Source of the DNA: Novosphingobium sp. Chol11
GTDB taxonomy: Bacteria > Pseudomonadota > Alphaproteobacteria > Sphingomonadales > Sphingomonadaceae
Length of the DNA: 35,265 nt
Assembly (NCBI RefSeq): GCF_945870625.1
Contig: NZ_CAMBTS010000019.1
Location: forward strand, 1 to 35,265
Direction: 5' to 3'
The translations under genes were made by a program, and so were the position numbers. A model generated the notes under the pieces. It searched no databases and had not been told where the DNA came from. It saw only the letters and a program-made list of their open reading frames with translations. Positions 16,783 through 25,750 of this stretch are shown here, in pieces (position 1 is the first letter of the stretch; each line of letters begins with the position of its first letter).

Positions 16783-17262
16783 TCATCGCTTGGCCACGCT
16801 GCCGTCGAAGCCAACCGACTTCGCGCCGCCCGAGAGCAGCGCGACATCAAATCGATCATCACCGGGCCGGTAGGTCACAATCGGGTCGGCGGGCTCGATA
16901 TCGTGCAGGCAGCTCTCCACCTGCTCCGCAAACAGCTCGCGCCCAAGCGGCCAGTCGATCAGGCGGACCCAGCGCTCTTGCCCCGCCTGACAGCGGCTCA
17001 TGGCGGCGGGCCGCGATGCGTAGCTGTCGAGCACCACGAGGCGGCCCGGCCGCCGGACCAGAACCTCGATCTTGTGCGACGCGGCGGCATCGACCAGATC
17101 GGCAGCAAGCGCTACCGCGACGCGGCGGGTCACGCCTGCTTCTGCCAGCGTGATCGCTGGGCCAACCTGCGGCTCGGGCGGATTTTGCCCCCCCACTTTC
17201 GAACAGGCGGCAAGCGCCAGCAACCCCAGGGCGCTCCTGACCGGATAGCCCCGCGCCCGCAT
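16783..17262 (-). CDS. Small lipoprotein, candidate immunity protein to the lysozyme-like effector
   Basis: A 159-residue protein starting MRARGYPVRS, then a short hydrophobic stretch and a textbook lipobox LAAC with lipidated C20, so membrane-anchored in the periplasm. No known domain recognised; the mature part has two further cysteines (in SRCQAG and ESCLHD) that could form a disulfide. The start at 17262 shares one base with the stop of the lysozyme-like gene (TGATG), so the two are translated together. A periplasmic lipoprotein directly coupled to a cell-wall-degrading effector is a common arrangement for T6SS immunity proteins. Function is inferred from this arrangement only. Confidence 0.65.
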   Translation of the reverse strand: MRARGYPVRSALGLLALAACSKVGGQNPPEPQVGPAITLAEAGVTRRVAVALAADLVDAAASHKIEVLVRRPGRLVVLDSYASRPAAMSRCQAGQERWVRLIDWPLGRELFAEQVESCLHDIEPADPIVTYRPGDDRFDVALLSGGAKSVGFDGSVAKR

Positions 17263-18083
17263 CAGTTCAGGATCGCATCGGCATAGCAAACGCCGAAGTA
17301 GTTCCATTCGTCGGTGTTCTTGTGGCCGCGCGCATACGTGCCCTTGTCGCGCGCGCGCAATTGCGCTTCGGTTTGGCCGGCATTGTCGGCGTCGGTCATG
17401 TCCCAGCCGATGTTCCCGGTGCGCGCATCGCACAAGATGGCCGGATTGCGCACCCATTTGCCGCCAACATAGCGATGATAAGACCCGCCGTTCCAGCGGC
17501 ATACCGTTTCATAGCGCAGCTGCGCGGCGGTGTAGGTCCGTCCCGACTGCGCGAGATAGGTTCGGGCCGCAGTCTGCTTGGCCGCAAACAGCACCAACCC
17601 CGCGTCGATATTGCGTTTCCAGCTCCAGCATTGCTGAAACGATGGCGCGGGCGTGGTGAGCTGGCACAGGCCATAGCCATTATCGAACGACTTCACTGGC
17701 TGGCCGCTCGTGTTGAAGTGCTTGCCTTTGGATTCGTGCCGGATGATCGCGGTGAAGCCATCGCTGTTGGGCTTTGTGGCGAGATAGGCCTCAATCGCGG
17801 ACATGGCCGGATTGGTGCCGATCACGCGCACCGCCAATTGCGCCGTTTTCCCCCCGGCCGCCGCCGTAACGGTCAGCGTCCCGCCAAGATCGGCCAGCTG
17901 CGCCTTCAACGTGACACTGCCGGTTGCGGTATTGACCGTGCCCGTCTTCGAGAAGGTGTCCCAGACGATTTTCCACGTCCACACATGGGGCCCTGTAGCA
18001 TCGGTCTTGAAGGTGATCGCAGGCGGCGCGGTGTCGCCTGCGATCTTGAACTGGGCATTGGCAAGCGGCGTCGTGATCTTCAT
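17262..18083 (-). CDS. Lysozyme/lytic transglycosylase-like protein with N-terminal beta domain, candidate T6SS effector
   Basis: A 273-residue protein. Residues 1-90 look like an immunoglobulin-like beta domain (alternating short strands, Thr-rich). Residues 100-210 carry a lysozyme-like fold: catalytic E117 in IRHESKG, then NGYGLCQLT (135-143, the counterpart of the transglycosylase GLMQ motif) and RWNGG (197-201), matching the usual YNGG element. It would cut the glycan strands of peptidoglycan. There is no signal peptide, so secretion by a specialised system is needed. It begins just behind clpV. I chose ATG 18083 with GGGGGGAAGG (18089-18098) as ribosome site over GTG 18110, which abuts the clpV stop. 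The downstream lipoprotein is its likely immunity partner. Confidence 0.72.
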   Translation of the reverse strand: MKITTPLANAQFKIAGDTAPPAITFKTDATGPHVWTWKIVWDTFSKTGTVNTATGSVTLKAQLADLGGTLTVTAAAGGKTAQLAVRVIGTNPAMSAIEAYLATKPNSDGFTAIIRHESKGKHFNTSGQPVKSFDNGYGLCQLTTPAPSFQQCWSWKRNIDAGLVLFAAKQTAARTYLAQSGRTYTAAQLRYETVCRWNGGSYHRYVGGKWVRNPAILCDARTGNIGWDMTDADNAGQTEAQLRARDKGTYARGHKNTDEWNYFGVCYADAILN

Positions 18084-18088
18084 GGCAG

Positions 18089-18098
18089 CCTTCCCCCC
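18089..18098 (-). promoter_or_regulatory. Ribosome binding site deciding the lysozyme-like gene start
   Basis: On the minus strand this reads GGGGGGAAGG, five bases before ATG 18083. It supports the internal ATG over the GTG at 18110 that directly follows the clpV stop. Confidence 0.5.
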
Positions 18099-18110
18099 TG
18101 CTTTGCTCAC

Positions 18111-20759
18111 CTACCCGAAGGCATAGCCGAACCCGTCACCCTCCACGGTCACTGCGATCGACTTGACCTCTTCGCCCGACATTTGCCGGTTGAGCAGCGC
18201 GATCGAAACCTCGGGCAGCATCGTGTTGGTCAGGATTGCATCGATCAGGCGGCCGCCGCTGGCCACTTCGTTGCAGCGCGAGACGATCAGATCGATCACC
18301 GCGTCGGCATAGCTGAACATGATGCCGTGGCTTTCATGAACACGGCGGACGATCCGGTCGAGCTGGATGCGCACAATGCCCTTCAGCATATCGGGCGAAA
18401 GCGGATAGTACGGCAACACCAGCAAGCGCCCGAGCAGCGCGGGCGGAAACACCTTGAGCAGTTCTGGCCGCAGCGTGGTTGCCAGGCTGTCGGCGTCGGG
18501 CTTCATCTCCTCGTCTTCGCTGAGCGTGGTGATGAGGTCGGTGCCGACGTTCGAGGTCAGCAGGATCAGCGTGTTTTTGAAATCGATATACCGTCCCTCG
18601 GCATCGTTCATGAAACCCTTGTCGAAGACTTGGAAGAACATCTCGTGGACATCGGGATGCGCTTTTTCCACCTCGTCGAGCAGCACGACCGAATAGGGCC
18701 GCCGCCGCACCGCCTCGGTCAGCACGCCGCCCTGGCCATAACCGACATAGCCCGCCGGAGCGCCTTTGAGCGTCGAGACGGTGTGGGCCTCCTGAAACTC
18801 GCTCATGTTGATCACGATGCAGCTTTCGTCGCCCGAAAACAGCAAGTCCGCCAGCACCATCGCGGTCTCGGTCTTGCCGACACCCGAAGGCCCGCACAGC
18901 ATGAACACGCCGACCGGCTTGTTCGGGTTGTCGAGCTTGGCGCGGCTGGTCTGGATGCGCTTGGCAATCGCGTCCATGGCGTGATCCTGTCCGATCACCC
19001 GCGCTTTGAGCTGGTCGGCAATCGTGAGCACGCTCTCGATCTCGTTCTTGACCATGCGGCCCATCGGAATCCCGGTCCAATCGCCGACAACAGCGGCCAC
19101 CGCATCCTGATCGACCACTCCGAACACCATCGGATTGTCGCCCTGCGCCTCGCGCATCGCGGCAATGGCGCTATCGAGCGCGGCCTTCAAAGCTTCCTCG
19201 CCTTCGGCCACGCCATCTTCGCCAGCCGCCGCACGCGCTTCGGAAAGCGCGGATCGCGCGGCAACGACGGCTTCGTGCGCGGCCTTTTCAGCATCCCACT
19301 TGACCGACACTTCCTCGACAGCCGTCTTGGCCTCGGCGATCGCTTCGTCCAGCTTGGGCAGCCTTTCGCCGCTGGCATATTGCTCGCTCGTCTCGCGCTG
19401 GGCGATCTCGCGTTCCACTTCGAGCAGTTCGAGCTTGCGCTTGCGGTCTTCGACTTGCGCCGGGGTGGCGTGCTGCGACACCGCAACGCGCGCGCAGGCG
19501 GTATCAAGCAGGCTTACCGCCTTGTCGGGCAATTGCCGCGCCGGCACATAGCGCTGCGACAACTTCACCGCCGCCTCGACTGCCTCATCGAGCACCACGA
19601 TCTTGTGATGCGCTTCCATCATCGGCGCGACCGAGCGGATCATGGCGATCGCCTTGGCCGTCTCGGGTTCGCCCACGTCGACCGTCTGGAAGCGCCGGGT
19701 CAGCGCTGGATCTTTCTCGAAATACTGGCGATATTCAGCATACGTGGTCGCCGCGACAGTGCGCAGGCGGCCGCGCGCGAGCGCTGGCTTGAGCAGATTG
19801 GCGGCGTCGCCGGTGCCCGCCTGGCCGCCCGCACCGATCAGCGTATGCGCCTCGTCGATAAACAGGATGATCGGGCTGGTGCTCGCCTCGACCTCGTCGA
19901 TCACCTGGCGCAGCCGCTTTTCGAACTCGCCCTTGACGCTCGCTCCCGCCTGCATCAGCCCGATATCGAGCGAGCGCAGCGTCACGCCCTGAAGCGCAGG
20001 CGGCACGTCGCCGTCGACGATCCGCTTGGCAAAGCCTTCGACCACCGCCGTCTTGCCAACACCAGCCTCGCCGACCAGAATGGGATTGTTCTGCCGGCGG
20101 CGCAGCAGGATGTCGATCACCTGGCGGATCTCGGCGTCGCGGCCCACGATCTTGTCGATCTTGCCGCTGCGCGCCTGTTCGGTCAGGTCGACCGAATATT
20201 TGGCCAAGGCCTCGCCATCGGCCACTGGGCCGCCATCGCCCGCGCCGCCGCCGGCGACCGGGCCGGCCTCGGCCTGCGTTTCCTCGGTCGAGGCGGCGCA
20301 GATGCGTTCGAATTCATCGCCCAGCTTGTCGGCCTGAACCTTGCGCCATTCGCTGCTGATATTGCCCAGCGCATTTTTCAGCGTCGCCGTTTTCAGCATC
20401 CCGAACAGCAAGTGCCCGGTGCGCACGCGCGAGGCGGAAAACTGCAGCGAGGCGTAAAGCCAGCCCTTCTCGATCGCTTCCTCGATCTGCGGCGAAAAGT
20501 CTGAGATCGAGGTCGCCCCGCGCGGCAGCGCATCGAGCGACGCGACGATATCGCGCGCCAGCTTGGTATCGTCGATCCCGAATTCGCGGCGGATCGCGGC
20601 GAGGTCGTTTTGCGAATCCTGCACCATCACGTGGACCCAATGGACCAGTTCGACATAGGGATTGCCGCGTACTTTGCAGAAGCCCGTCGCGGTTTCGATG
20701 GCTTTGAGCGCAGTCTTGTTCAAACGCCCAAACAATGCGGAACGGCTAATCTCGGTCAT
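18111..20759 (-). CDS. tssH: T6SS AAA+ ATPase ClpV (TssH)
   Basis: An 882-residue Hsp100/ClpB-type ATPase that disassembles the contracted TssB/TssC sheath. Residues 1-150 are the Clp N-domain; first ATPase domain has Walker A GEAGVGKT (230-237) and Walker B LFIDEAH (299-305); a coiled-coil middle region lies about 430-545; second ATPase domain has Walker A GPSGVGKT (623-630) and [11 protein letters not shown]; the C-terminal D2-small domain follows. A Gly/Ala-rich linker (about 162-180) separates the N-domain. The ATG at 20759 was chosen because [14 protein letters not shown] matches the family start and overlaps the tssG stop (ATGA); upstream codons are a shadow. It is the last core gene before the effector block. 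Confidence 0.95.
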   Translation of the reverse strand: MTEISRSALFGRLNKTALKAIETATGFCKVRGNPYVELVHWVHVMVQDSQNDLAAIRREFGIDDTKLARDIVASLDALPRGATSISDFSPQIEEAIEKGWLYASLQFSASRVRTGHLLFGMLKTATLKNALGNISSEWRKVQADKLGDEFERICAASTEETQAEAGPVAGGGAGDGGPVADGEALAKYSVDLTEQARSGKIDKIVGRDAEIRQVIDILLRRRQNNPILVGEAGVGKTAVVEGFAKRIVDGDVPPALQGVTLRSLDIGLMQAGASVKGEFEKRLRQVIDEVEASTSPIILFIDEAHTLIGAGGQAGTGDAANLLKPALARGRLRTVAATTYAEYRQYFEKDPALTRRFQTVDVGEPETAKAIAMIRSVAPMMEAHHKIVVLDEAVEAAVKLSQRYVPARQLPDKAVSLLDTACARVAVSQHATPAQVEDRKRKLELLEVEREIAQRETSEQYASGERLPKLDEAIAEAKTAVEEVSVKWDAEKAAHEAVVAARSALSEARAAAGEDGVAEGEEALKAALDSAIAAMREAQGDNPMVFGVVDQDAVAAVVGDWTGIPMGRMVKNEIESVLTIADQLKARVIGQDHAMDAIAKRIQTSRAKLDNPNKPVGVFMLCGPSGVGKTETAMVLADLLFSGDESCIVINMSEFQEAHTVSTLKGAPAGYVGYGQGGVLTEAVRRRPYSVVLLDEVEKAHPDVHEMFFQVFDKGFMNDAEGRYIDFKNTLILLTSNVGTDLITTLSEDEEMKPDADSLATTLRPELLKVFPPALLGRLLVLPYYPLSPDMLKGIVRIQLDRIVRRVHESHGIMFSYADAVIDLIVSRCNEVASGGRLIDAILTNTMLPEVSIALLNRQMSGEEVKSIAVTVEGDGFGYAFG

Positions 20760-21799
20760 AATGGTATCCCCCGTCTTGGTGATTTCATGCGGCGCAGATG
20801 CGCATCGCCGCGAACCACCTGCCCCGGCAGGTTTTTCGCCGCACGCGGCTTTACCCAGCTGCTCCAGCCCAATTGCGCGCGCCCATCGAGCCGGCACGGC
20901 GGCGCATCATGCTCGTCGATCTCGAGAGTGATATCCCATTCGAGATGAGTCGGCTTGAACGCGTCGAGGGCGGCGGCGGCAAGCGCAAAGCGCGGACCGG
21001 TGGGCAGCAGCGAGACATATTCGCGGTGGCTGGCCGCGCCGATCACCACGCGAAACGCATCGGACGCGCTGCGCACTCTGCCGCCGAGCATGGCGTCGCG
21101 GCCAAGCTGCGCAAACGAGCGCCCCAACCGGGTGCGATCCTCCGGCTCGAGATCGCGCCAGCGGCCCTGAAACTCGAGCAGACGCACCTTCTGGCCTAGC
21201 AGATGGCTCATCGCATCCTCGATGGCCGTGGCACTGCGCGATCCTGCAAAAACGCTGGCGTAGTGCGCGCGCAGGCTGCTCGGGAAAGCTGAGGCTGCCT
21301 GCGCCCCTTCCTGCGCGCCCGAAAGCGCGGCGACCCAGCCGGCGAAACTGTCGTCACCGGGGCGGTCGGCCAGCGCCGCCGGCTGCGAATCTGCCCAGGC
21401 CCGGTAAAACAATTGCAGCATCCGCCCCGCCATCAGATCGAGCCAATCGCCAAACGGCGTGGCTTTGGCATAGCGCTGCTCGTAAAAGACAAATTCGGTG
21501 AGATGCGTGGGCAGCGCCCCCATCGGCCCGGTCAGCCCGAGCCAGGTCCCTTCGACCCGCGCCCGCGCTCCCGAGATCTTGATGGCGGTCAGCGCGCCGC
21601 CGGCAAAGCCGAGGTGTGATTGCTGGGCAAGATCGACCAGATTGAACTCGGGCAGCTTGGCCTTGCCAATGCGCGGCAGACCGGGCGCACGCGCTTCTGC
21701 CGCGCGCAGCACTGGGAACACGCCGTAACGGCGGGGCGCTTCGGCCACTTTCGTCAGCATCGTCAGATGCTGTGCTTGCGTCCAATCCGCGTCGGCCAT
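20756..21799 (-). CDS. tssG: T6SS baseplate protein TssG
   Basis: A 347-residue TssG (ImpH/VasB) protein, which with TssF and TssE forms the baseplate wedge. Typical features are RRYGVFPVLRAAEA near the N-terminus, PRIGKAKLPEFNLVDL, and the conserved GLTGPMGALPTHLTEFVFYEQRY stretch (about 88-110). The start at 21799 (MADADWTQAQ) lies inside the end of tssF (37-base overlap), with a G-rich ribosome site; a further in-frame start upstream would deepen the overlap. The stop overlaps clpV (ATGA). Confidence 0.92.
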   Translation of the reverse strand: MADADWTQAQHLTMLTKVAEAPRRYGVFPVLRAAEARAPGLPRIGKAKLPEFNLVDLAQQSHLGFAGGALTAIKISGARARVEGTWLGLTGPMGALPTHLTEFVFYEQRYAKATPFGDWLDLMAGRMLQLFYRAWADSQPAALADRPGDDSFAGWVAALSGAQEGAQAASAFPSSLRAHYASVFAGSRSATAIEDAMSHLLGQKVRLLEFQGRWRDLEPEDRTRLGRSFAQLGRDAMLGGRVRSASDAFRVVIGAASHREYVSLLPTGPRFALAAAALDAFKPTHLEWDITLEIDEHDAPPCRLDGRAQLGWSSWVKPRAAKNLPGQVVRGDAHLRRMKSPRRGIPL

Positions 21800-23628
21800 T
21801 TGGCCAGCACCCCCTCGGCTGCGGTGGAAAAAATGCACTCGGTAAAGCTGTTGACCGTGGCGAACTCGGCCAGAAAGCGTTCCAGTACGGCGGAAAACAG
21901 AAAGAGGCGCCCATTGGCAAACGATGCATCATCCAGCCGAATGCGGATGCGCGAGCCACGCGCGACCGCCATCCGGTCGCGCCCCGGCACCCGGCGCACG
22001 ATGGCCTCGGACTGGACGCCAAGGATGCCGTCGATCTGCTTGCGCATTGCGGCATCGTCCTGCCGCCCGTAAAGCGCCAGATGATCGCGCAGCAGCGATG
22101 GATCGTCATTATCCTCGGGGGCCAGCGTCGCGTAGTTCGGCGTGATATGCGCGATCACCCGCCATGCCGCATCGGTCAGCCCCAGCGGCGGACGCGGACG
22201 GCTGGGCGCGCGCAGGATGCTGACCGTGCGCACCGGCCCGCCCGGCTTCACGAAGTGGTCGCTTCCGCGAAAGGTCAGCAACTCGGGCAGTTCGCGGTTG
22301 GTGACATAGGCCTTGATCGCCAGTTGCTTCACCTCGTCGAGCCGCTCGGGGTTATTCGGCGCAGACAGGCTGAGCCAGGTTTCGGTGCCGACATAATCGG
22401 TCCGCCGCCGCAGCCGCTGCTCCTTGGTCGATAGCCGCCGGGGTGCCAGCCGCGTGACATAAAACAATGCATCGCGCGCATCATAAAGCAGCGAGCCAAG
22501 CGCATAGAGCGGCGCGACCGGGCGCGGCGCAATATCGTCGGCCATCACGGCCTTGACCTCGGTGATCCGGAACACTTCGAAATCGAGCGGCCGCGTCCGG
22601 TCGGGGACAACGTGAAATTCGTGCGTGTGCGGGGTGATCTGCACCTGCCCCAGCTGCTTTTCGAACACGTTGATCGCGGGCACGGCATGCAGCTTGAAGT
22701 TGTTCGCGCTGATCGCCCCGGCGAGCACCGGGGTGCTGCGCGAAAACAGCACGATCACATCGCACGCTTCGGTGCAGCGGGCGAACGCCCGGCGCAGATC
22801 CCTCAGCCGCGCAAACAAGAAGCGCTCGGGACACGCGAAAAACTCCGACAGCAGGCGATACCCGCGAAACGAGCGCAACTCGGCCGGGAGCAGCGCCTCG
22901 TCATCCTCAAAGCCGACCTGCTCGGGCAGCGGGAGCGTGGTCCAGGATTCCGCGCCGCCGCCTGAGGCGGGATCACGCGCGATCACCGCCACCGCTTCGC
23001 CGATCAGCTGGCGATAAAGTTCGCCCGGCACCGCTTCCGATCCATCGAGGTAAATGGGCAGGCCGTCGATCGTCAGCTTGTCGATCGGCGCACCGGCAAT
23101 CGTTTCAAATCGCAGCCGCAGTCCCGCCTCGGCGCGCACATTGGCCACCGCCGCATAGGGCGCAATCGCCGCGCGGCTCGAAAAGTATTCGGCCTCGGTC
23201 ACTTTCAGCGGCCACAACGTCGTCGCATGGCCGGTGGTAAACTGCACCGGCGCGTTGTTGTGCTCGCTGGCAAGCGCGGTCAGCGCGGTGCCGCGCGGCA
23301 CCGTATAGCCATCCGTCAGCGCGGGATCGCCTTCCTTCGGTTCGAACCCGGCGACGCAGATCGAGGGCGTCGGCGCCAGATAATGCGGCTGCACTGCGTT
23401 CAGCAGATGCTGGGTGAACTCGGGGTACTGGTCCTGCAGCTTGAGCTGCACCCGCGCCCCCAGAAACGCCACGCCTTCGAGCAGCCGCTCGACATAGGGA
23501 TCGGGGTCGGTCGGCGTCTTGAGGCCAAGGCGAGAGGCGACGGTCTCGTGCTCCTCGCCGAATTCGCGTGCGCCTGCGCGCAGATAGGCAAGCTCGTCGT
23601 TATAAGCGCGCAGCAGGCGGGGATCCAC
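21763..23628 (-). CDS. tssF: T6SS baseplate protein TssF
   Basis: A 621-residue TssF (ImpG/VasA) protein, the main baseplate wedge component. The N-terminus DPRLLRAYNDELAYLRAGAREF is the family signature, followed by DPYVERLLEGVAFLGARVQLKLQDQYPEF. The start appears to be GTG at 23628, because the family begins with this Asp-Pro-Arg-Leu-Leu motif and the tssE stop is only 10 bases upstream; no ATG fits. The C-terminal part GSRIRIRLDDASFANGRLFLF and EFATVNSFTE is also typical of TssF. Order tssE-F-G is conserved across T6SS loci. Confidence 0.93.
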   Translation of the reverse strand: MDPRLLRAYNDELAYLRAGAREFGEEHETVASRLGLKTPTDPDPYVERLLEGVAFLGARVQLKLQDQYPEFTQHLLNAVQPHYLAPTPSICVAGFEPKEGDPALTDGYTVPRGTALTALASEHNNAPVQFTTGHATTLWPLKVTEAEYFSSRAAIAPYAAVANVRAEAGLRLRFETIAGAPIDKLTIDGLPIYLDGSEAVPGELYRQLIGEAVAVIARDPASGGGAESWTTLPLPEQVGFEDDEALLPAELRSFRGYRLLSEFFACPERFLFARLRDLRRAFARCTEACDVIVLFSRSTPVLAGAISANNFKLHAVPAINVFEKQLGQVQITPHTHEFHVVPDRTRPLDFEVFRITEVKAVMADDIAPRPVAPLYALGSLLYDARDALFYVTRLAPRRLSTKEQRLRRRTDYVGTETWLSLSAPNNPERLDEVKQLAIKAYVTNRELPELLTFRGSDHFVKPGGPVRTVSILRAPSRPRPPLGLTDAAWRVIAHITPNYATLAPEDNDDPSLLRDHLALYGRQDDAAMRKQIDGILGVQSEAIVRRVPGRDRMAVARGSRIRIRLDDASFANGRLFLFSAVLERFLAEFATVNSFTECIFSTAAEGVLAKWPTRIGRKHSI

Positions 23629-23638
23629 GGCCGGGTGC

Positions 23639-24187
23639 CTAGTCGCGCACAGTGGCCGCGCCGGTGTCAGCTTCGACATCGGTGCGGAACTTGACAGGCA
23701 TCGCGCTGACCGCCGAAGTGACATCGCCGTGGATCAGATAAGTCACGCTGTTGAGCCGTTCGGGCGCTTCGGAGGGCTCGACCACCAGCGTCTGCGGATC
23801 GATCCGGGGCTCGAACGCCTTGATCGCGGCGCGAATCTCGCGCGAGCGCTGCAAGGTCAGTCGGCGGGTGAGCGCTTTGCCGGTCATGTCGGGCACGCCG
23901 TAATTCAGCACCGAAGTCTGCACTTCGGGAAAGGGCTCAAGGTCCACCACTGCCGCCAGATTGATCGTGTTGAGCAGCCACGCCAGTTCCCGGCGAACTG
24001 TCGCGCGCAACGCGGCCTCGTTGAAGCGCTCCAGCCGGGGAATCGAATAATACCGCATCGCCTCGCGGCTGGCCTCGACCTTGTCGACTTCTTCGCCGCG
24101 CATCCCGCCAAGGTCGTTGTCGGCGACCAGCTTGTCAAACAGCGTGGGATTGAGCCGCGATCGCGTGGGCCTGGGTGGCGGCGCCAT
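23639..24187 (-). CDS. tssE: T6SS baseplate protein TssE
   Basis: A 182-residue TssE protein of the gp25-like family, which starts sheath polymerisation at the baseplate. Recognisable parts are RSRLNPTLFDKL at the N-terminus, a central RRELAWLLNTI, then EPFPEVQTSVLNYGVPDMTGK (about 94-114), the gp25-like core, and IRAAIKAFEPRI. The start ATG 24187 shares a base with the tagJ stop (TGATG). It is somewhat longer than average TssE because of the C-terminal tail. Confidence 0.9.
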   Translation of the reverse strand: MAPPPRPTRSRLNPTLFDKLVADNDLGGMRGEEVDKVEASREAMRYYSIPRLERFNEAALRATVRRELAWLLNTINLAAVVDLEPFPEVQTSVLNYGVPDMTGKALTRRLTLQRSREIRAAIKAFEPRIDPQTLVVEPSEAPERLNSVTYLIHGDVTSAVSAMPVKFRTDVEADTGAATVRD

Positions 24188-24975
24188 CAGCCGAATTTGA
24201 GGCTGCGCAGCGAGAGGATGCCATGATCCTCTCCATCGGACAGTGTCCACAGCCGCTGGCCCGAGCCGACTTCGCCGCTTCCCCGCGCATGCCAGCTCGT
24301 GGCGCGGGCAAGCTGTTCGGCAGGATCGCCCGAAGCCTCGATGCCGGGATAGCGCGCGGGCAGGAACGCGGCGATCGATTGGCCTGAACGCATCATGATC
24401 TCCACGGGGAGCCACACCAGATCGCGCAAATCGACCACACCTTCGCAGGTGATATAGTCGATTGAATCGAACGGCAGGAGGCCATAGCGCCCCGCGACGA
24501 TCGCTTCGCAGGCCGGGCCGAAGCGCGCGTCCGCATCGGCGATCCAGTCAAACGGGGTGTCGTTGAATGTGCCGGGCGTATCGGGCGCGGCGGCGAAGGC
24601 TTCGTCGCGCGCGGCGTCGCCTTCCGCATCGCGGCCATTGGCATAGTGCTCGATCGCCTGCGCCAGCGTTCCTGCCCAGCCATCGCCATTGGCCAACACT
24701 TCGATGCGGGCGGCCCCGCGAAAGACATCGGCGCGCACGCGCTCGGCCTCGGTCGCCTGGCCATAAGCCACCGCCAGCATCTGCGCTTCGGGCGAGAGCT
24801 GCGCCATCGCGGTCAGCTGCGATTTGGCTTTGTCCCATTCGCCGGCAATCGCCAGAAGTTGAAACAGAAACATCCGCGCTTGCGCATCGGACGGCTGCGA
24901 ACGGACGACTTTGACCAGAGCGGCACGCGCGCCCGCAAGATCGCCTTCGCGCAAAAGAGCATCGGCATCAGCCAT
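24187..24975 (-). CDS. tagJ: T6SS accessory protein TagJ (ImpE/SciE family)
   Basis: A 262-residue ImpE family protein. The N-terminal half is tetratricopeptide-like helices (DADALLREGDLAGARAAL, then EWDKAKSQLTAMAQLSPE); the C-terminal half has the ImpE core with FDWIADADARFGPACEAIVAGRY and LRDLVWLPVEI. In other systems TagJ binds TssB and modulates ClpV recruitment to the sheath. The start ATG 24975 was chosen because MADADALLREGD matches the family start. It lies 219 bases after hcp, the biggest gap in the minus-strand series, and is coupled to tssE. Confidence 0.88.
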   Translation of the reverse strand: MADADALLREGDLAGARAALVKVVRSQPSDAQARMFLFQLLAIAGEWDKAKSQLTAMAQLSPEAQMLAVAYGQATEAERVRADVFRGAARIEVLANGDGWAGTLAQAIEHYANGRDAEGDAARDEAFAAAPDTPGTFNDTPFDWIADADARFGPACEAIVAGRYGLLPFDSIDYITCEGVVDLRDLVWLPVEIMMRSGQSIAAFLPARYPGIEASGDPAEQLARATSWHARGSGEVGSGQRLWTLSDGEDHGILSLRSLKFG

Positions 24976-25138
24976 AGCGGGATGTCCATATGGAAACGGG
25001 CGAGAGATCACTCAAACGAGCAGAGAGCACGCAGGGCGCAGAGATAGAGGGTTCGTCGTTGGCGACAAAGCCTTTGATACCGACCAAAAGCCAGGGCGGT
25101 TCAATCGATCGCCATGCCCCACGCTTTTCCAAAGATTT

Positions 25139-25177
25139 GAGGGCCGCGCGCACACCGATCATCTGCGTGCAGCCCTC
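25139..25177 (-). terminator. Possible stem-loop after hcp
   Basis: GAGGGC pairs with GCCCTC, continued by GCAC/GTGC with a bulge, 18 bases beyond the hcp stop. There is no T-run behind it, so it may be a partial terminator or an mRNA 3'-end stabiliser that lets hcp be made in excess over the tagJ-clpV genes. Confidence 0.3.
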
Positions 25178-25194
25178 GCTTCATGATTCAAACC

Positions 25195-25680
25195 TTATAC
25201 CTTTTTACCGATTTTGATATCGTAACCAAAGGTAGCAGAAGCACCCAGGTTGCCTTTTTCGTCCTGAGGCTTGTAATCCCATTCGATCTTAGCAAAGTTC
25301 AAGCTGACCTGATCCATGACATTTGAATCGCCACCGCCGGCACTCGCTTGAAACGAGCTGACGATCAAATCAGTCAGCGTAACCGTGTAGTATTCTTTCT
25401 GCTCCCCGCCAGCCTTGCGCACATGCAACACGGCCTTGGCGATGTGTTCACCAGTTGCGCACTTCAGAGCGAGCGTTGGAGACGACAGGTCAACATACTT
25501 TGCAAAATGCAGATCCTGAAAGGAGCCCTTGCCCGAGCCGCCGCCGGTGCCCCTATCATGCGAGCCGGCGTTCGAAAGACCCCAACTGAACGACTGGATC
25601 TCGACGTGCCCTGCGAACTTTTCGTCCTTGGATTCGCCTTTAACTGAATCGAGCTCCAAGATAAAGTCAGAAAGAGCCAT
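25195..25680 (-). CDS. hcp: T6SS inner-tube protein Hcp (TssD)
   Basis: A 161-residue Hcp protein, which forms the hexameric inner tube and carries small effectors. It begins MALSDFILELDSVKGESKD and contains EIQSFSWGLSN and DLHFAKYVDLSSPTLALKC, with the C-terminal GYDIKIGKK, all typical. GTG ATG occurs at the start; the ATG (25680) has AAGGAGA at 7-base spacing. Codon use here is less GC-biased than in neighbours, as expected for a highly expressed protein. Gaps of 70 bases upstream and 219 bases downstream set it apart within the operon. Confidence 0.95.
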   Translation of the reverse strand: MALSDFILELDSVKGESKDEKFAGHVEIQSFSWGLSNAGSHDRGTGGGSGKGSFQDLHFAKYVDLSSPTLALKCATGEHIAKAVLHVRKAGGEQKEYYTVTLTDLIVSSFQASAGGGDSNVMDQVSLNFAKIEWDYKPQDEKGNLGASATFGYDIKIGKKV

Positions 25681-25686
25681 CACATA

Positions 25687-25693
25687 TCTCCTT
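25687..25693 (-). promoter_or_regulatory. Strong ribosome binding site of hcp
   Basis: AAGGAGA on the minus strand, 7 bases before ATG 25680 and 4 before the GTG at 25683. It is the best ribosome site in the T6SS operon, in an AT-rich 70-base leader, consistent with high Hcp synthesis. Confidence 0.6.
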
Positions 25694-25750
25694 AAAATTG
25701 GTTAAAGTCTGGTACTTAAAACTCTCAGGAACGCGTAAAAGTGTTAAGCT

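Noticed and set aside
15202..18083. Prophage lysis module (three wall-degrading enzymes in a row)
   Set aside because: No holin, tail, capsid, integrase or attachment site is visible, and the genes follow clpV in the same direction with immunity-like exported partners.
18083..18110. GTG at 18110 as start of the lysozyme-like gene
   Set aside because: It directly abuts the clpV stop, while ATG 18083 has a well-spaced G-rich ribosome site; the alternative cannot be fully excluded.
17322..20504. A 1060-residue open frame on the plus strand opposite clpV and the lysozyme-like gene
   Set aside because: It is antisense to intact ClpV and has low-complexity Arg/His/Leu composition; no family features.
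24968..25162. A 64-residue open frame on the minus strand between hcp and tagJ
   Set aside because: It overlaps the tagJ start, has no convincing ribosome site, and resembles translated repeat-like intergenic sequence.
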